From assembly GCA_002720865.1 (NCBI GenBank), contig PBIO01000011.1:374009-438008 (forward strand): a DNA stretch of 64,000 bases, written 5' to 3'. The position numbers were made by a program, and so were the translations under genes. Position 1 is the first letter of the stretch. Every line of letters starts with the position of its first letter. The notes under the pieces were generated by a model. It was not told where the DNA came from. It saw nothing but the letters and a program-made list of their open reading frames with translations, and ran no database searches. This document shows, piece by piece, positions 44,501 through 52,290 of the stretch. This stretch comes from Halobacteriovorax sp. Lineage in GTDB: Bacteria; Bdellovibrionota; Bacteriovoracia; Bacteriovoracales; Bacteriovoracaceae.

Positions 44501-46108
44501 TGAGCCGTTGATCTCTGAAATTCCCCCTTGAAGAGGTGGTCCACCAGAAGTTGACCAATCATAGTCTTGCTCATTAACAACATCATCAGTACTAGCGATT
44601 CTAACTGCCAACGTACTTCCATCTTGAGCAGAAGCTGAGGTGGCCAAGAAAACAAAGATACATTTTTCTGTGGTATCACTAACTGTTACATCACTAGCAG
44701 CTAAAGTTAAGGTAGCTTCTGCAGGGGAACCAATAGGAACTAGATCAGATCCAATTTGAGTATCGGTCCCAGCATTATAGGTACAATTAGCATTATTATC
44801 CTTGTAGACTTTCATGACATCGATATCAGCGGCATTATTTACTCCGCCAATTGTAAATTTAATGGACTGAATATCGGACGACGAAGTAGCAGTGCTTGTC
44901 ATCGAAAATCCAATGGTCATAAACTGAGTATCGCCAGAACTCGTATTAATAGTTGCAGCTGGCTCCCCTGCTCCCGAGCGATCTACAATCTGAAGTTTTG
45001 CAGTGGCTTCTGTTCCCCATGAAATTCTTCCATTTGGATCGGTTTCATTTGCCGTATCCCCAAGACCACTCCAATTTGAAACACTGATATTAGAAACATT
45101 AAAGCTTGTGGCATTAATATTTCTTTGAGTACCGCTAGCACCTTCATCATAAAAACCAACACTAGAAAAACTTCCAGGTGCTGTAACTGCTGCCCCTAGA
45201 GTCATGGCGTATCCATTATTTGCAATAAAATGAAAGTCACCATTATCAAGTTTTTGGATATTACCTGTGACATTCATCCCAGCGGCAGTAGTTCTATTAA
45301 TACTAAAATAATTAGCATTAACATCTCCTGCAACATTAAAAGTAAATGTTCCTGAATTATTAGCATCAAGCTTAGCTACATTCCCCGGACTACCGGCCAA
45401 CTGAATTACCCCACCAGAAGGAACACTAAGCGTTCTTCCACTTCCAATTTCTAGTAAACCGCCACCTTCAATTTTAAGAACTCCATTTACTGTAAGATTT
45501 CTTAAAACTCTAAATGTCGCCCCGTTTTTAACAACTACTGTAGCTGAACTTGGGATGGTTACATCTGAGGCTGTGCTATCGATTGTAAAAGTGTCACTAA
45601 TATTAATTGTTCCAGCGCCAGCATCAATTTGAAATCGATTTGTGACATTAAAACTTTCTTTAATATTTACTGTAGTTCCATTTCCAATTCTAAGTCTTGC
45701 GATAGGGTCAACATTTAAAAACTCCTGAGTCGCCGTCCCATTCATAAAGACTTCCCAAGTATTCCCTCCAATTATAAGAGAGTTCTTATTGGGGTTTCTA
45801 AAATAGTCACCCGTTAAAGTTACCGTTCTATTTCTTGTAACGGTCAACTGCCCGGACTGAATATCAATACATCCTAAAGTATAAGTACTATTTGGGTAGC
45901 GAGGAAAAAACCAATCGGAAACAATCAGAGCATTTTCTCCAGCAGAGTTAGGACGATTCGCCGCATTCCAATTATTATTAGTGTTCCAATTATCCGAAGC
46001 TGCATCAGCTTCCCATTGGCGCGTATTCGCGCCACATGCTGCATATAAGTCTGTAATCGACAGACTCATAAAAGTTAAGATGAATAGAAACTGCAAACCT
46101 TTAATCAT
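38591..46108 (-). CDS. Giant secreted gingipain-type (C25) cysteine protease with MYXO-CTERM-like tail
   Basis: The 2505-residue product has a signal peptide (cleavage near LYAA), a long Asn/Thr/Gly-rich stretch of right-handed beta-helix-like repeats (about 30-1380), a fibronectin III-like domain (about 1390-1500) and several beta domains. A peptidase C25 domain follows (about 2080-2440). The catalytic dyad is visible as H2308 in YMGHGAPN and C2338 in ALNCNNTYF. The C-terminus carries GGGCS (C2465), a hydrophobic helix and RRLQKRF, the layout of MYXO-CTERM-type sorting signals that are cleaved and anchored at the surface. It is probably a cell-surface protease; a role in attack on other cells is inference. 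Confidence 0.85.
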   Translation of the reverse strand: MIKGLQFLFILTFMSLSITDLYAACGANTRQWEADAASDNWNTNNNWNAANRPNSAGENALIVSDWFFPRYPNSTYTLGCIDIQSGQLTVTRNRTVTLTGDYFRNPNKNSLIIGGNTWEVFMNGTATQEFLNVDPIARLRIGNGTTVNIKESFNVTNRFQIDAGAGTINISDTFTIDSTASDVTIPSSATVVVKNGATFRVLRNLTVNGVLKIEGGGLLEIGSGRTLSVPSGGVIQLAGSPGNVAKLDANNSGTFTFNVAGDVNANYFSINRTTAAGMNVTGNIQKLDNGDFHFIANNGYAMTLGAAVTAPGSFSSVGFYDEGASGTQRNINATSFNVSNISVSNWSGLGDTANETDPNGRISWGTEATAKLQIVDRSGAGEPAATINTSSGDTQFMTIGFSMTSTATSSSDIQSIKFTIGGVNNAADIDVMKVYKDNNANCTYNAGTDTQIGSDLVPIGSPAEATLTLAASDVTVSDTTEKCIFVFLATSASAQDGSTLAVRIASTDDVVNEQDYDWSTSGGPPLQGGISEINGSGVRVWHGGYGNPTTGGSFAQNNQWSPGTFPTSAVDCQIGEGYSFPFFPNNTERACLNATLPANGRMSWANRTTTWSIYGSLTVGASYTFTQAGNGTIAFKGAGNQSITSETDFPGNVTIANTGGSVWLNTDWTISGDFTNTTGTFVVTTGNTLTITGDLNINGGTFEVEPGATLIMGNNSTVTVGASGTIRVLGTAAQSANITTAGTTEDWNMVVNGTIAAQYYSFSNLNTTGVVINSGASIDTSYYLQNGTFSYPVNNTTTFLTLNRQIPGNALSNVTFDSGGSARTGITNITTSTAAGTLNVSDWNGDWGGESFDNDPTYNVTWGTQTNTLDVTQDATTSGGMDQGSSYVIGRFAFKQTQAGTFNDTDITELAFTLYGTGDASDITQIKAYYETDCNSAGGTLLGSATFSGVPAKATISNITGATVAAHATTPPTVCIYVEADIASLATADETLGIKIDSNAHVVNSEGYAFNGAASPPVDLGAARAIVGSTTVWTGNTNTAWNNGGNWNGGVPSSTLNCIINSATNNPSIAGITANCKSLTIGNGTLSMSGGATLNLYGGFTNTGTFNQNGQTFNMVDDGVNPTTQTIDTTSAISSLTFNKTAGGSVTIGSGTLEFTNNLNFGAGNSFEFLVQDGRTLKLTGGATVSSATLKVEGGGTVQVASGQTMTVSGGTFNMDGVAEAMPNTEAESYYSNYSSKKAKIEAVSGSFGFNATSGTVALDGFVFDGLDTNGLRINGTTVLSNMDGGQFAGLSTSYASVKVLNINTTGSIPSSATKIGINWETSVATEGDTPANTENYQLASSTGCGSQTMDITEWYGDWYYETSTFDVTTKVSTASCNINFNGSVSAISLLSYTATPYNGEVDLEWETMFEQNHDGFNVFRADEDGEEFLQINGDLIRNNLSSVSYKGKYRFVDKDVENGKTYQYYIQDVDYYGNTELHGPRIVTPLASLGSAPAAGGDVNDGGSNDDDGESDVTDPGSIPNPSFKDLGDGVQILSQTSTHLRIKITPPALNSSVSSWNALYKELSMSSYSKTQDPGKPELLKRTLLVEVYSFATGASLQKITNSTSNLGVQLIQPAPDYVLNGSNQLVAQYSLDSIFYGSNQYLPGSYVTVEPGLISVNGKKFLKLVVDPLSYNAFTKDLNRLDTAVVDIGINGNSWEVDPPADATDYNANIVANTLKIDFSAKGMIELSYDDIVSSSTEAPFENKATSTLRLYNGNSEEPLYIVDSDGVFNSGDKVYFYGDFVESKDDSKNQRVLSTDDIYSTGNSPLRFSTIDGSVTTTRVGNDQNSEYTVVADETNDIMMYEGLGDNEDHFIWKRLVGAAGNDTLNMSFNLPQLDPSYGTDVDLTLTLKGANLDVGETEFDHLVEVYVNGSGTANHSFQFSTKDVQHLNFQLPHSLFVAGANTITIKVPGTNATAVGVYEKVYIDKLAMTYFGSKSAVSNRVEFTNDDPNTVVTVDNFTNSNIELWDISNLESPGYVSGSTVYSTDGNATYKIDFEANDNSEELGSKYYAVTAGNYLKPTGLSLSSGYELPLKSSTNRADLLIIGRKHLTDSVSALIDQREAQGLTVKVATLEQIYSEFSNGKTSSQGIRDFVNYTQNSWSVPAPGFLLILGDGDYDPTDKLAYGDKEIGDIPMRLEGSRFEDYASDHYFVTDSSSYLPKLAVGRIPTNSSAMLKAYITKMIDYENGVSRPTDGILSLNYIAGHEKDASQDKFSERIQEFTEMSSRFSNSTIDHYVEGGSAQTKTAILNKLNNETPFLMTYMGHGAPNKWTELTNTDADAMTNSKLPVVMALNCNNTYFYEPWRDDTYRTLGEAMIFNENGGAISFIGSSTTTTPAAQSYFAKAFYGKLIEATNKTYHRITLGELLQRSKVTLGTDKYSKDIMKSTMLFGDPSMPLPEELFAPPPTPSNANPVEGSAGGGCSAVGSENGSTGPSWPEGLLELLTLFGIGYILRRLQKRFLA

Positions 46109-46170
46109 GTTCTTCCTTATCGGATTTACCTCTATAGTATTTAAATTTTAAGGCCGATTTAATCGATCAA

Positions 46171-46201
46171 ATGTGAAGTAAATATGAAGAGATGTTCACA
46201 T
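46171..46201. promoter_or_regulatory. Inverted repeat upstream of the giant protease gene
   Basis: ATGTGAA (46171-46177) and TTCACAT (46195-46201) are inverted with 17 bases between, 63-93 bases upstream of the protease ATG. This is the likely promoter region of the gene. The rest of 46109-46292 is AT-rich with no other feature seen. Confidence 0.3.
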
Positions 46202-46292
46202 AATATATGAATCAAAACGAGGACTTAGGATGACTAAAGTTTTTTCAAAAAAGCTGTCAAAATATAGGTCAAAAGCAGGATAAAAAAAGTGC

Positions 46293-46316
46293 AAAAAAAA
46301 GGGGTCAATAGACCCC
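46293..46316 (-). terminator. Rho-independent terminator after the minus-strand nuclease gene
   Basis: GGGGTC-AATA-GACCCC (46301-46316) forms a 6-bp stem with a 4-base loop; on the minus strand it is followed by eight consecutive T (46300-46293). It begins 28 bases after the nuclease stop codon. Confidence 0.88.
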
Positions 46317-46344
46317 TCAACTTATTAAAAATACGTTAACTTGC

Positions 46345-47178
46345 TTATTTCTTTAAAGAGAAGATAACTTCCATGGCCTTGTGGTCAGCACCGTTTAGCT
46401 CACCCCAAACTCTTTCTTTCTTAAGCTCAAGGCCTCTATAAAAAACATAGTCTAATGGAAATCCAAATTTATACATTCGATCGTCCTTAGAGAATTTAAC
46501 TTCTTTTAAATCATTTCTAACGGCCATCATTCTAACAAAACGAAATTTTCCTGGGGACCAAGTGTTAAAGTCTCCAGCAAAGACGATAGGTCCATCGTAC
46601 TTTCTCATGACTTCTTCGATGTCTTTAATTTGTCTAGCCAGTCCCGTTGTCGAGACAAAATTAATGGCGTGAATATTAATAGTTAGTAGATCTTTTTCGC
46701 TTCCCGCTATTGGGTAGAAAGTAAAAAGAGCCATTTTAGGTGTATTGATTCCAGGCTCCCTAACTTTTGATTGCTGATAGAAAACTTTACTTGGAGAAAT
46801 GGTGGATGCCGTAGCAACACCAGTTCTAATATTTCCTGTTCTATAGATAAATGACGTGGCCATTCTATATTCATGATCCGTATCTTCTTCAAAAGTCGTC
46901 ATCATTTTTTCATCAAGATACATTTCTTGGAGCATTAAAATATCGCGGTTCTTGGCCAGAAACTTATAATTCTTTTTCCAAGTTTCATTCTGTCCTTTAT
47001 ACATATTCCAAACGACAATTCTAATATTTTCAGGATTAAGATCAGCTCTATTGGGTTCTCCAATTGAGGTCATAATATCTTTATGTTTTGGAACGAAAAT
47101 ATTGAGGTTATCAAAAATATCCCCAGGTCCTGCAAAACTATTTGAGCTTATAAAAAAGGTCGCCATCATGGTCGTCAA
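46345..47178 (-). CDS. Secreted endonuclease/exonuclease/phosphatase-family protein
   Basis: The protein has the DNase I-like EEP fold motifs in order: VVWNMYKG, LQEMYLD, INIHAINF, FAGDFNTW, LDYVFYRG and the final GADHKAMEV, giving the Asn, Glu, His and Asp residues needed for metal-dependent phosphodiester cleavage. The TTG start used here (47178) gives a signal peptide lacking a positive charge. An in-frame ATT at 47196 has AGAGGAAA eight bases upstream and would add a Lys, making a better signal peptide. It is paralogous to the divergent gene at 47406. It likely degrades extracellular nucleic acid. Confidence 0.85.
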   Translation of the reverse strand: MTTMMATFFISSNSFAGPGDIFDNLNIFVPKHKDIMTSIGEPNRADLNPENIRIVVWNMYKGQNETWKKNYKFLAKNRDILMLQEMYLDEKMMTTFEEDTDHEYRMATSFIYRTGNIRTGVATASTISPSKVFYQQSKVREPGINTPKMALFTFYPIAGSEKDLLTINIHAINFVSTTGLARQIKDIEEVMRKYDGPIVFAGDFNTWSPGKFRFVRMMAVRNDLKEVKFSKDDRMYKFGFPLDYVFYRGLELKKERVWGELNGADHKAMEVIFSLKK

Positions 47179-47279
47179 TAAAGCCGCTTTTAAAATACTT
47201 ATTTCCTCTGTTATTCAATGTCTTCAATTTCGATATCCCTAAATTTTGGCAAAGAAATCACAGATTTACCAAAACAACT

Positions 47280-47327
47280 GTAAATATTTACCGGTGTCTA
47301 ACGGTTTGTAATTATTCGTAATTATTC
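47280..47327. promoter_or_regulatory. Divergent regulatory region of the nuclease pair
   Basis: GTAAATATTTAC (47280-47291) is a perfect 12-bp palindrome, and GTAATTATTC is repeated exactly in tandem (47308-47327), a 10-base period equal to one helical turn. Both lie between the two divergent nuclease genes, so one regulator could serve both. No clear promoter pair was recognised. Confidence 0.4.
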
Positions 47328-47405
47328 GTGAAAACTGCCCCGATAAGCTATGTAAGTATTATTTAGACTGCCCCTGGATGGGTTCAGTATTTCCAAGGAA
47401 TGGAT

Positions 47406-48263
47406 ATGGCAAATCTTCTAAGAATCTCTATGCTTTTAGCATTCGCTTTTTCGGCTACGCAAGCAGACGCAAAATGGCGCTGGCAAATCCCAGAGAATGA
47501 CGAGGTCATGATCGAAATCAACACAGAAAGATCAGAACTTGTTACAAGAAACACACTTAATCCAAATGAGATCGATATCTTTGTTTGGAATATGTATAAA
47601 GGTGATAAGCCTGACTGGCAAAGAGACTACAAAAACTTAACTCCAAACTATGACATTTTGATTCTTCAAGAGCTTTGGTTAGATCATCTTATGCTTCAAA
47701 CTTTTTATGAAGATGAACTTTTTAGCTATCATATGGCCACTTCCTTTATAGATAGAAAAAGAAGCGAGACTCCTACAGGTGTCGGAACGGCTGCGAAGGT
47801 AGAACCTATCCGAGTGTTTTGGCAAAGATCAAAATATAGGGAGCCCTTTATTAGAACACCAAAAATGGTTCTTTATACAGAATATGCCCTAGAAGGAACT
47901 GATAAAACTTTACTTACAGGTAATATTCACGCCATCAATTTTGTTAGCTCAAGAAAGCTACGTCACCAATTAAAAAATATGTCAAAGGTCTTTGCCGCCC
48001 ACGATGGACCTGCAGTCATGGCCGGAGATTTTAATACTTGGTCGAAAAAGAAAATGAAATACTTACATGAGTTTGCTCGAGAGTCCGGAATGACTGAAGT
48101 CAAATTTGATAATGGACACGAAAGAATGAAAACTTTTGGTAAGTATCTCGATTATATTTTTGTAAAAGGTGTAGAGGTTTATGACTCTCATGTTTTTGGA
48201 AATAGTGAAGGCTCTGATCATAAGCCAATGACCGTTAAAATAAGTGTCGATACTTCAAAATAA
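47406..48263 (+). CDS. Secreted endonuclease/exonuclease/phosphatase-family protein, paralogue
   Basis: The 285-residue protein has a signal peptide (cleavage near ADAK) and the same EEP motifs as its divergent neighbour: VWNMYKG, LQELWLD, NIHAINFVSS, MAGDFNTWS, LDYIFVKG and GSDHKPMTV. I start at the ATG 47406 (MANLL), 6 bases after AAGGA, rather than the ATG at 47400 that touches this ribosome site. The pair arose by duplication and inversion. A strong terminator follows. Confidence 0.87.
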   Translation: MANLLRISMLLAFAFSATQADAKWRWQIPENDEVMIEINTERSELVTRNTLNPNEIDIFVWNMYKGDKPDWQRDYKNLTPNYDILILQELWLDHLMLQTFYEDELFSYHMATSFIDRKRSETPTGVGTAAKVEPIRVFWQRSKYREPFIRTPKMVLYTEYALEGTDKTLLTGNIHAINFVSSRKLRHQLKNMSKVFAAHDGPAVMAGDFNTWSKKKMKYLHEFARESGMTEVKFDNGHERMKTFGKYLDYIFVKGVEVYDSHVFGNSEGSDHKPMTVKISVDTSK

Positions 48264-48281
48264 TTAAGCACCTACAGTACT

Positions 48282-48307
48282 AGCGCCTACCCAAGTGGGC
48301 GCTTTTG
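48282..48307 (+). terminator. Rho-independent terminator after the plus-strand nuclease gene
   Basis: AGCGCCTAC (48282-48290) pairs with GTGGGCGCT (48295-48303), nine pairs with one wobble and a CCAA loop, followed by TTTTGAATT. Confidence 0.85.
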
Positions 48308-48356
48308 AATTATTTATTTTTCTATACACCTAATTCATACTCCTAACCTTCTAATA

Positions 48357-48376
48357 TTAAGGGACTTTTCCCTTAA
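48357..48376. repeat. Inverted repeat upstream of the GLUG lipoprotein gene
   Basis: TTAAGGGA-CTTT-TCCCTTAA is a perfect 8-bp inverted repeat with a 4-base centre, 83-102 bases before the lipoprotein ATG. No U-run follows on the plus strand, so an operator is more likely than a terminator. Confidence 0.4.
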
Positions 48377-48458
48377 CCGCTTATTCTAATCAGATACCCA
48401 TTGATCACGGCTAAAATATACCTATGAATATGACGATAAACATTCTGTAGAGGAATAA

Positions 48459-51400
48459 ATGTTTATAAAACTATTAAGCGTCATTCTATTAGTTACTACC
48501 CTTTCTGCTTGCGGCGGAAAAGGAGCTAGTAAAGATACAACAAAGGCCAATATCTTGGTTCTAGGTGGTATTGAGTCCGGTATTCCTGGAATGACCGGTG
48601 GTACAAAAATCTTTGGTTACAATAATACAACTGGTGAAACTCTTAATATGACATACGATGGCCAAGGGGCCGTCACCGTTTCAAATGGAGTATGGGGCTT
48701 TGTGGCCATTACTTGGGACGGAGTAACAGGTAACGGAAATGGTCAAGTCTTAGAAGGAAATGTTCTTTGCGGCTCGACCCCAGACATGCCTTTATTCGGT
48801 GGAGACGTGGCCATTAATATTGAATTAAGTAATGGCGGTTGTAATGATGACTTCCTAGGTGAAGCCGGTACGAAAGAGTCTAATGGAGAACCCAAAAAAT
48901 TTGTTCCAGTAAAATGTACGAATGATAAAGGCGTTTATGATGACGATGACTCAAACTGTATCGCCTCTGTTGCTGAATCCTATAGAGTTTCTCTTCCAGA
49001 TGGAGCTTTTGGCGGTCCCGGTCTGACGAGCAGATGTATTGATCAAGATACAGTTGCTAATAAAGAGATGACTGAGGCCACAGCAGAGCTTCGAATTCCT
49101 TTAGTCGGTTGGATAGATGAAAGCTTCCCTATTAGAGTTGAGCTATTTGATCAGGCCGGATGTGCCGGTTCAGTAGAAACTTATACCATTATTAATCCAT
49201 ACGCTGGATGGAGCATCGAAGATAAAGCTGCAAAATATGAAGGCGGAGCTGCCCAGGGTGTCGGTGACAATAAGGTTAGATTTCATAACGATCCTTGTTT
49301 AAATGATGAAGGAAATGCAGCTTCCCCATTTAGTACGGCCGCCAATGAGTATATTATTTGTGCTCCTGCACAGTTTGCCGGTGCTAGTGGAATTGAAGCT
49401 GATCTTACAGGTAAATATGAAATTCAAAGAGACTTAGATTTTACAAGTTTTGGAACATTCCCCACGGCCGTCGTTTCGGGAACTTTTACTGGAAATATAA
49501 TTGGTAACGGTCATACTCTTTCTAATATCACGATTAATGCATCAACTCCTACAAGCCCACTTGGTATCTTTAGCTCTATTGATGGTACTGATGGAGAAGT
49601 AGAAGTTGAAAATATAAAATTAGATAATATCTCTATCACAAGCTTTGAAGGAAGCAGCATTGGCTCCCTCGTTGGGCTAACCCTTCCAGGAACTTCAATT
49701 GAGTTAATCGAAGGCACCGATATTGATATCACAACTACCGGCTCAACTGGTCCTTACTATAGCATCGGTGGACTTATTGGAGCCACTACTGCTGGGGGCG
49801 GAACTGGTTCAAATTATCATGCCATCGAATTAAATAATGTCACCATAGATATAGGAGATAACTTTGAATCTATCGGTGGAATTATAGGAACTCTTGCCGA
49901 CGATAACCATTTAAGAATTTCAAAAATAAATGGTATAACGATTTCATCAACAACTTCCGGTAATAAAGTTGGTGGCGCTGTTGGTAATGCAACTACGGCC
50001 AATACCGAAATCTACGGTGTCGTTATCAACGATCTACTCATTGGATCAGCCGCCTCCCCTCTACCTGCCACAAGAAGTCAGGTTGGAGGTCTTATTGGAA
50101 ATGCAACCGCTGCAAGAGTAATAAACAATAAAGTTGGCGGTGAAATATTTTCTAGTGCTCAGGATATTGGTGGTCTAATAGGACTCTACGACGGAGGAGG
50201 AACCTCTGAAATTATCGGTAATATTACGGATGTGGATTTAGAGCAAACGACCGGATTAAGCCTCGGTGGATTGATTGGAAAAGTAAATACAACGGCCGGA
50301 ACCTTAACATTAGATGCTAACAGATCTCTTGGAGAAATTGTAGAATGCTTAAGTGCTTGCGGTGGACTCATTGGTCACCTAGAAGCGAGCACTTCTGCTA
50401 CTATCAATTTATCAAAATCATACTCTAGAAGTAATATTACCACTTCAAATGGAACTGCTTTTTCTGATGTAGGCGGCCTTATTGGATATGCCTACGATAA
50501 CAGTACCGGTACCTTAAATTTAAATGAAGTTTTCTCCACAGGGGTTATTACTTCATCAAATGCCAGCTCAGATCGAATCGGTGGTTTAATTGGCTATAGC
50601 AGAGATGCCAATACTACGGATGCTTACTTTACTGGAACTCTTGTAGATGCCAACACAACACCAACCCAAGTTGGAGCACTCGTAGGTTATCTTGATGGAG
50701 GAAGTTTCCAGCAGTCTTATACGACAAGTGACACAGTTTACGGAGATGATTGTTTTGGCGCTCTTATTAATACCCCAATTACAGGAAATAATCATGGTAT
50801 TGGTGCCGCCGGAGGTTGCAGCACTTATCATACAGCTATCGCAATTTTAGATTTAACAAACCTAACAGGCTTAGGTGCTAACTGGGAAGATATCGACTCG
50901 ACCACTGAGTCGACTCTGGCCTTTGAAGATTTAATTAGTAGCGTTGGTGAGAGCTATACGGGATCTTTTTTAGACCCCATTATCATTACCTCTCCTGGGC
51001 AATGGGACTCTATTGGTGATGAGCCTTTTTTAATGGGTAAAACTTATCAACTTGGAGCAGATATAGACTTTTCTAACGGTTGTTTTACGCCAATTGGATC
51101 AAATGCCAATCCTTTCTGGGGTCAATTTCGCGGAAATAATTATACCATCATGAATATCAATTGCAGTAACCCAGATGCAAGTGAGCATTATGGTCTTTTT
51201 AGAAGAATTCAATCTGATACGAATGGTGGGATGGGAAGTATTGAAGACTTAAACTTCTTTGATTTCACCGATCATAAATGGCTTTATGTAGAAAATGTTC
51301 ACCTAACAAATATTCATGGTGACGTTGGTATAATTGCCGGTTCTGTTACAGATGATGGAACTTCAGACGGTGGTCATAGCGAAAGGTTTGCCTTTAAAGT

Positions 51401-52283
51401 TTCAAAAATTTCTGTCACTAATAGCTCCGCCACAGGAAATGCTATAGGTGTAAACGCTGGCGGTCTTTTTGGCTCCATGTTTATTAAGAATGTTGAAACA
51501 AGAATCGCAGGGCTTCATTTTCAAGGTACGGTAACGAATCAAGCCGCTAGCTCTGGGGCCACCGGAGGTATTGTCGGTCTTCTTGGCGGAAATGATATGG
51601 ACGCTGGCCATGCGGGCTCAATTGTCGACTTTCAAATTGGAAGCTTTACTGGAAGTGTTACAGGTAAAGATAATACCGGCGGTTTTGCTGGATCATTCTC
51701 TAATAATGGTATTGAAGTAAAAGACTTCGCCGTTGTTACCTCTGGTGTAACTGGAGAAACCGGAGTTGGCGGTTTTGTCGGACTTATAAACCGAGGAAAA
51801 CTTAAAAGAAATTTTTCAAAGGGTGATGTAACAGGAATTACTAATGTTGGCGGTTATGTAGGCCATGCCAATAAAAATAGTACCGTTTTTGAAATTTATA
51901 ACTCCTATACCCACGGTGATATTACTGCCACAGGTGGAGGTTCAACTGCGGGCTGCTTTATTGGTGTAGCTGCTGGTACTTCTCCAGAGGTCTTTAATAA
52001 TTATGGGCTGTGTTCAGCTGTAACAGGGACAACGACAAGCTTTTTTGTCGGCTCTGGAAACGGTACCTTTGTCCTCGGTGGTGGAACCACTAATGCCTAT
52101 GCTGGCCCAAGTGATGAAGCCATTACCGGAGCAGCTCACGTAACTTACGCGCAAATGGTAGACCCTGATCATATGTCTGGAGTTTTAAATTGGGGAGATC
52201 CATGGATGAACCTAGATGGCTTTGGCCCTCCACTTTTTTACTGGGAATACTTCTCTGAAACTCTAGGCGACTACGCTCTCTAG
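48459..52283 (+). CDS. Large GLUG-repeat lipoprotein
   Basis: A 1274-residue lipoprotein with lipobox LSAC (Cys18) followed by Gly-Gly, favouring the outer membrane. From about residue 330 it is a series of beta-helix-forming GLUG repeats: cores of the form [IV]GGLIG recur about sixteen times in two blocks, roughly 425-760 and 1005-1200. A Cys-containing N-terminal domain precedes them. GLUG proteins are typically surface or adhesin proteins. Ribosome site AGAGGA lies 4 bases before the ATG. It ends seven bases from the convergent fabI-like gene with no terminator visible. Confidence 0.85.
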   Translation: MFIKLLSVILLVTTLSACGGKGASKDTTKANILVLGGIESGIPGMTGGTKIFGYNNTTGETLNMTYDGQGAVTVSNGVWGFVAITWDGVTGNGNGQVLEGNVLCGSTPDMPLFGGDVAINIELSNGGCNDDFLGEAGTKESNGEPKKFVPVKCTNDKGVYDDDDSNCIASVAESYRVSLPDGAFGGPGLTSRCIDQDTVANKEMTEATAELRIPLVGWIDESFPIRVELFDQAGCAGSVETYTIINPYAGWSIEDKAAKYEGGAAQGVGDNKVRFHNDPCLNDEGNAASPFSTAANEYIICAPAQFAGASGIEADLTGKYEIQRDLDFTSFGTFPTAVVSGTFTGNIIGNGHTLSNITINASTPTSPLGIFSSIDGTDGEVEVENIKLDNISITSFEGSSIGSLVGLTLPGTSIELIEGTDIDITTTGSTGPYYSIGGLIGATTAGGGTGSNYHAIELNNVTIDIGDNFESIGGIIGTLADDNHLRISKINGITISSTTSGNKVGGAVGNATTANTEIYGVVINDLLIGSAASPLPATRSQVGGLIGNATAARVINNKVGGEIFSSAQDIGGLIGLYDGGGTSEIIGNITDVDLEQTTGLSLGGLIGKVNTTAGTLTLDANRSLGEIVECLSACGGLIGHLEASTSATINLSKSYSRSNITTSNGTAFSDVGGLIGYAYDNSTGTLNLNEVFSTGVITSSNASSDRIGGLIGYSRDANTTDAYFTGTLVDANTTPTQVGALVGYLDGGSFQQSYTTSDTVYGDDCFGALINTPITGNNHGIGAAGGCSTYHTAIAILDLTNLTGLGANWEDIDSTTESTLAFEDLISSVGESYTGSFLDPIIITSPGQWDSIGDEPFLMGKTYQLGADIDFSNGCFTPIGSNANPFWGQFRGNNYTIMNINCSNPDASEHYGLFRRIQSDTNGGMGSIEDLNFFDFTDHKWLYVENVHLTNIHGDVGIIAGSVTDDGTSDGGHSERFAFKVSKISVTNSSATGNAIGVNAGGLFGSMFIKNVETRIAGLHFQGTVTNQAASSGATGGIVGLLGGNDMDAGHAGSIVDFQIGSFTGSVTGKDNTGGFAGSFSNNGIEVKDFAVVTSGVTGETGVGGFVGLINRGKLKRNFSKGDVTGITNVGGYVGHANKNSTVFEIYNSYTHGDITATGGGSTAGCFIGVAAGTSPEVFNNYGLCSAVTGTTTSFFVGSGNGTFVLGGGTTNAYAGPSDEAITGAAHVTYAQMVDPDHMSGVLNWGDPWMNLDGFGPPLFYWEYFSETLGDYAL

Positions 52284-52290
52284 AAAATTA

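Noticed and set aside
44260-44679. Open frames on both strands inside the C25 protease gene
   Set aside because: They fall in low-complexity repeat coding DNA of a single intact 2505-codon frame.
52284-52290. Terminator between the GLUG lipoprotein and fabI-like genes
   Set aside because: The convergent genes are seven bases apart and no hairpin is present in the gap.
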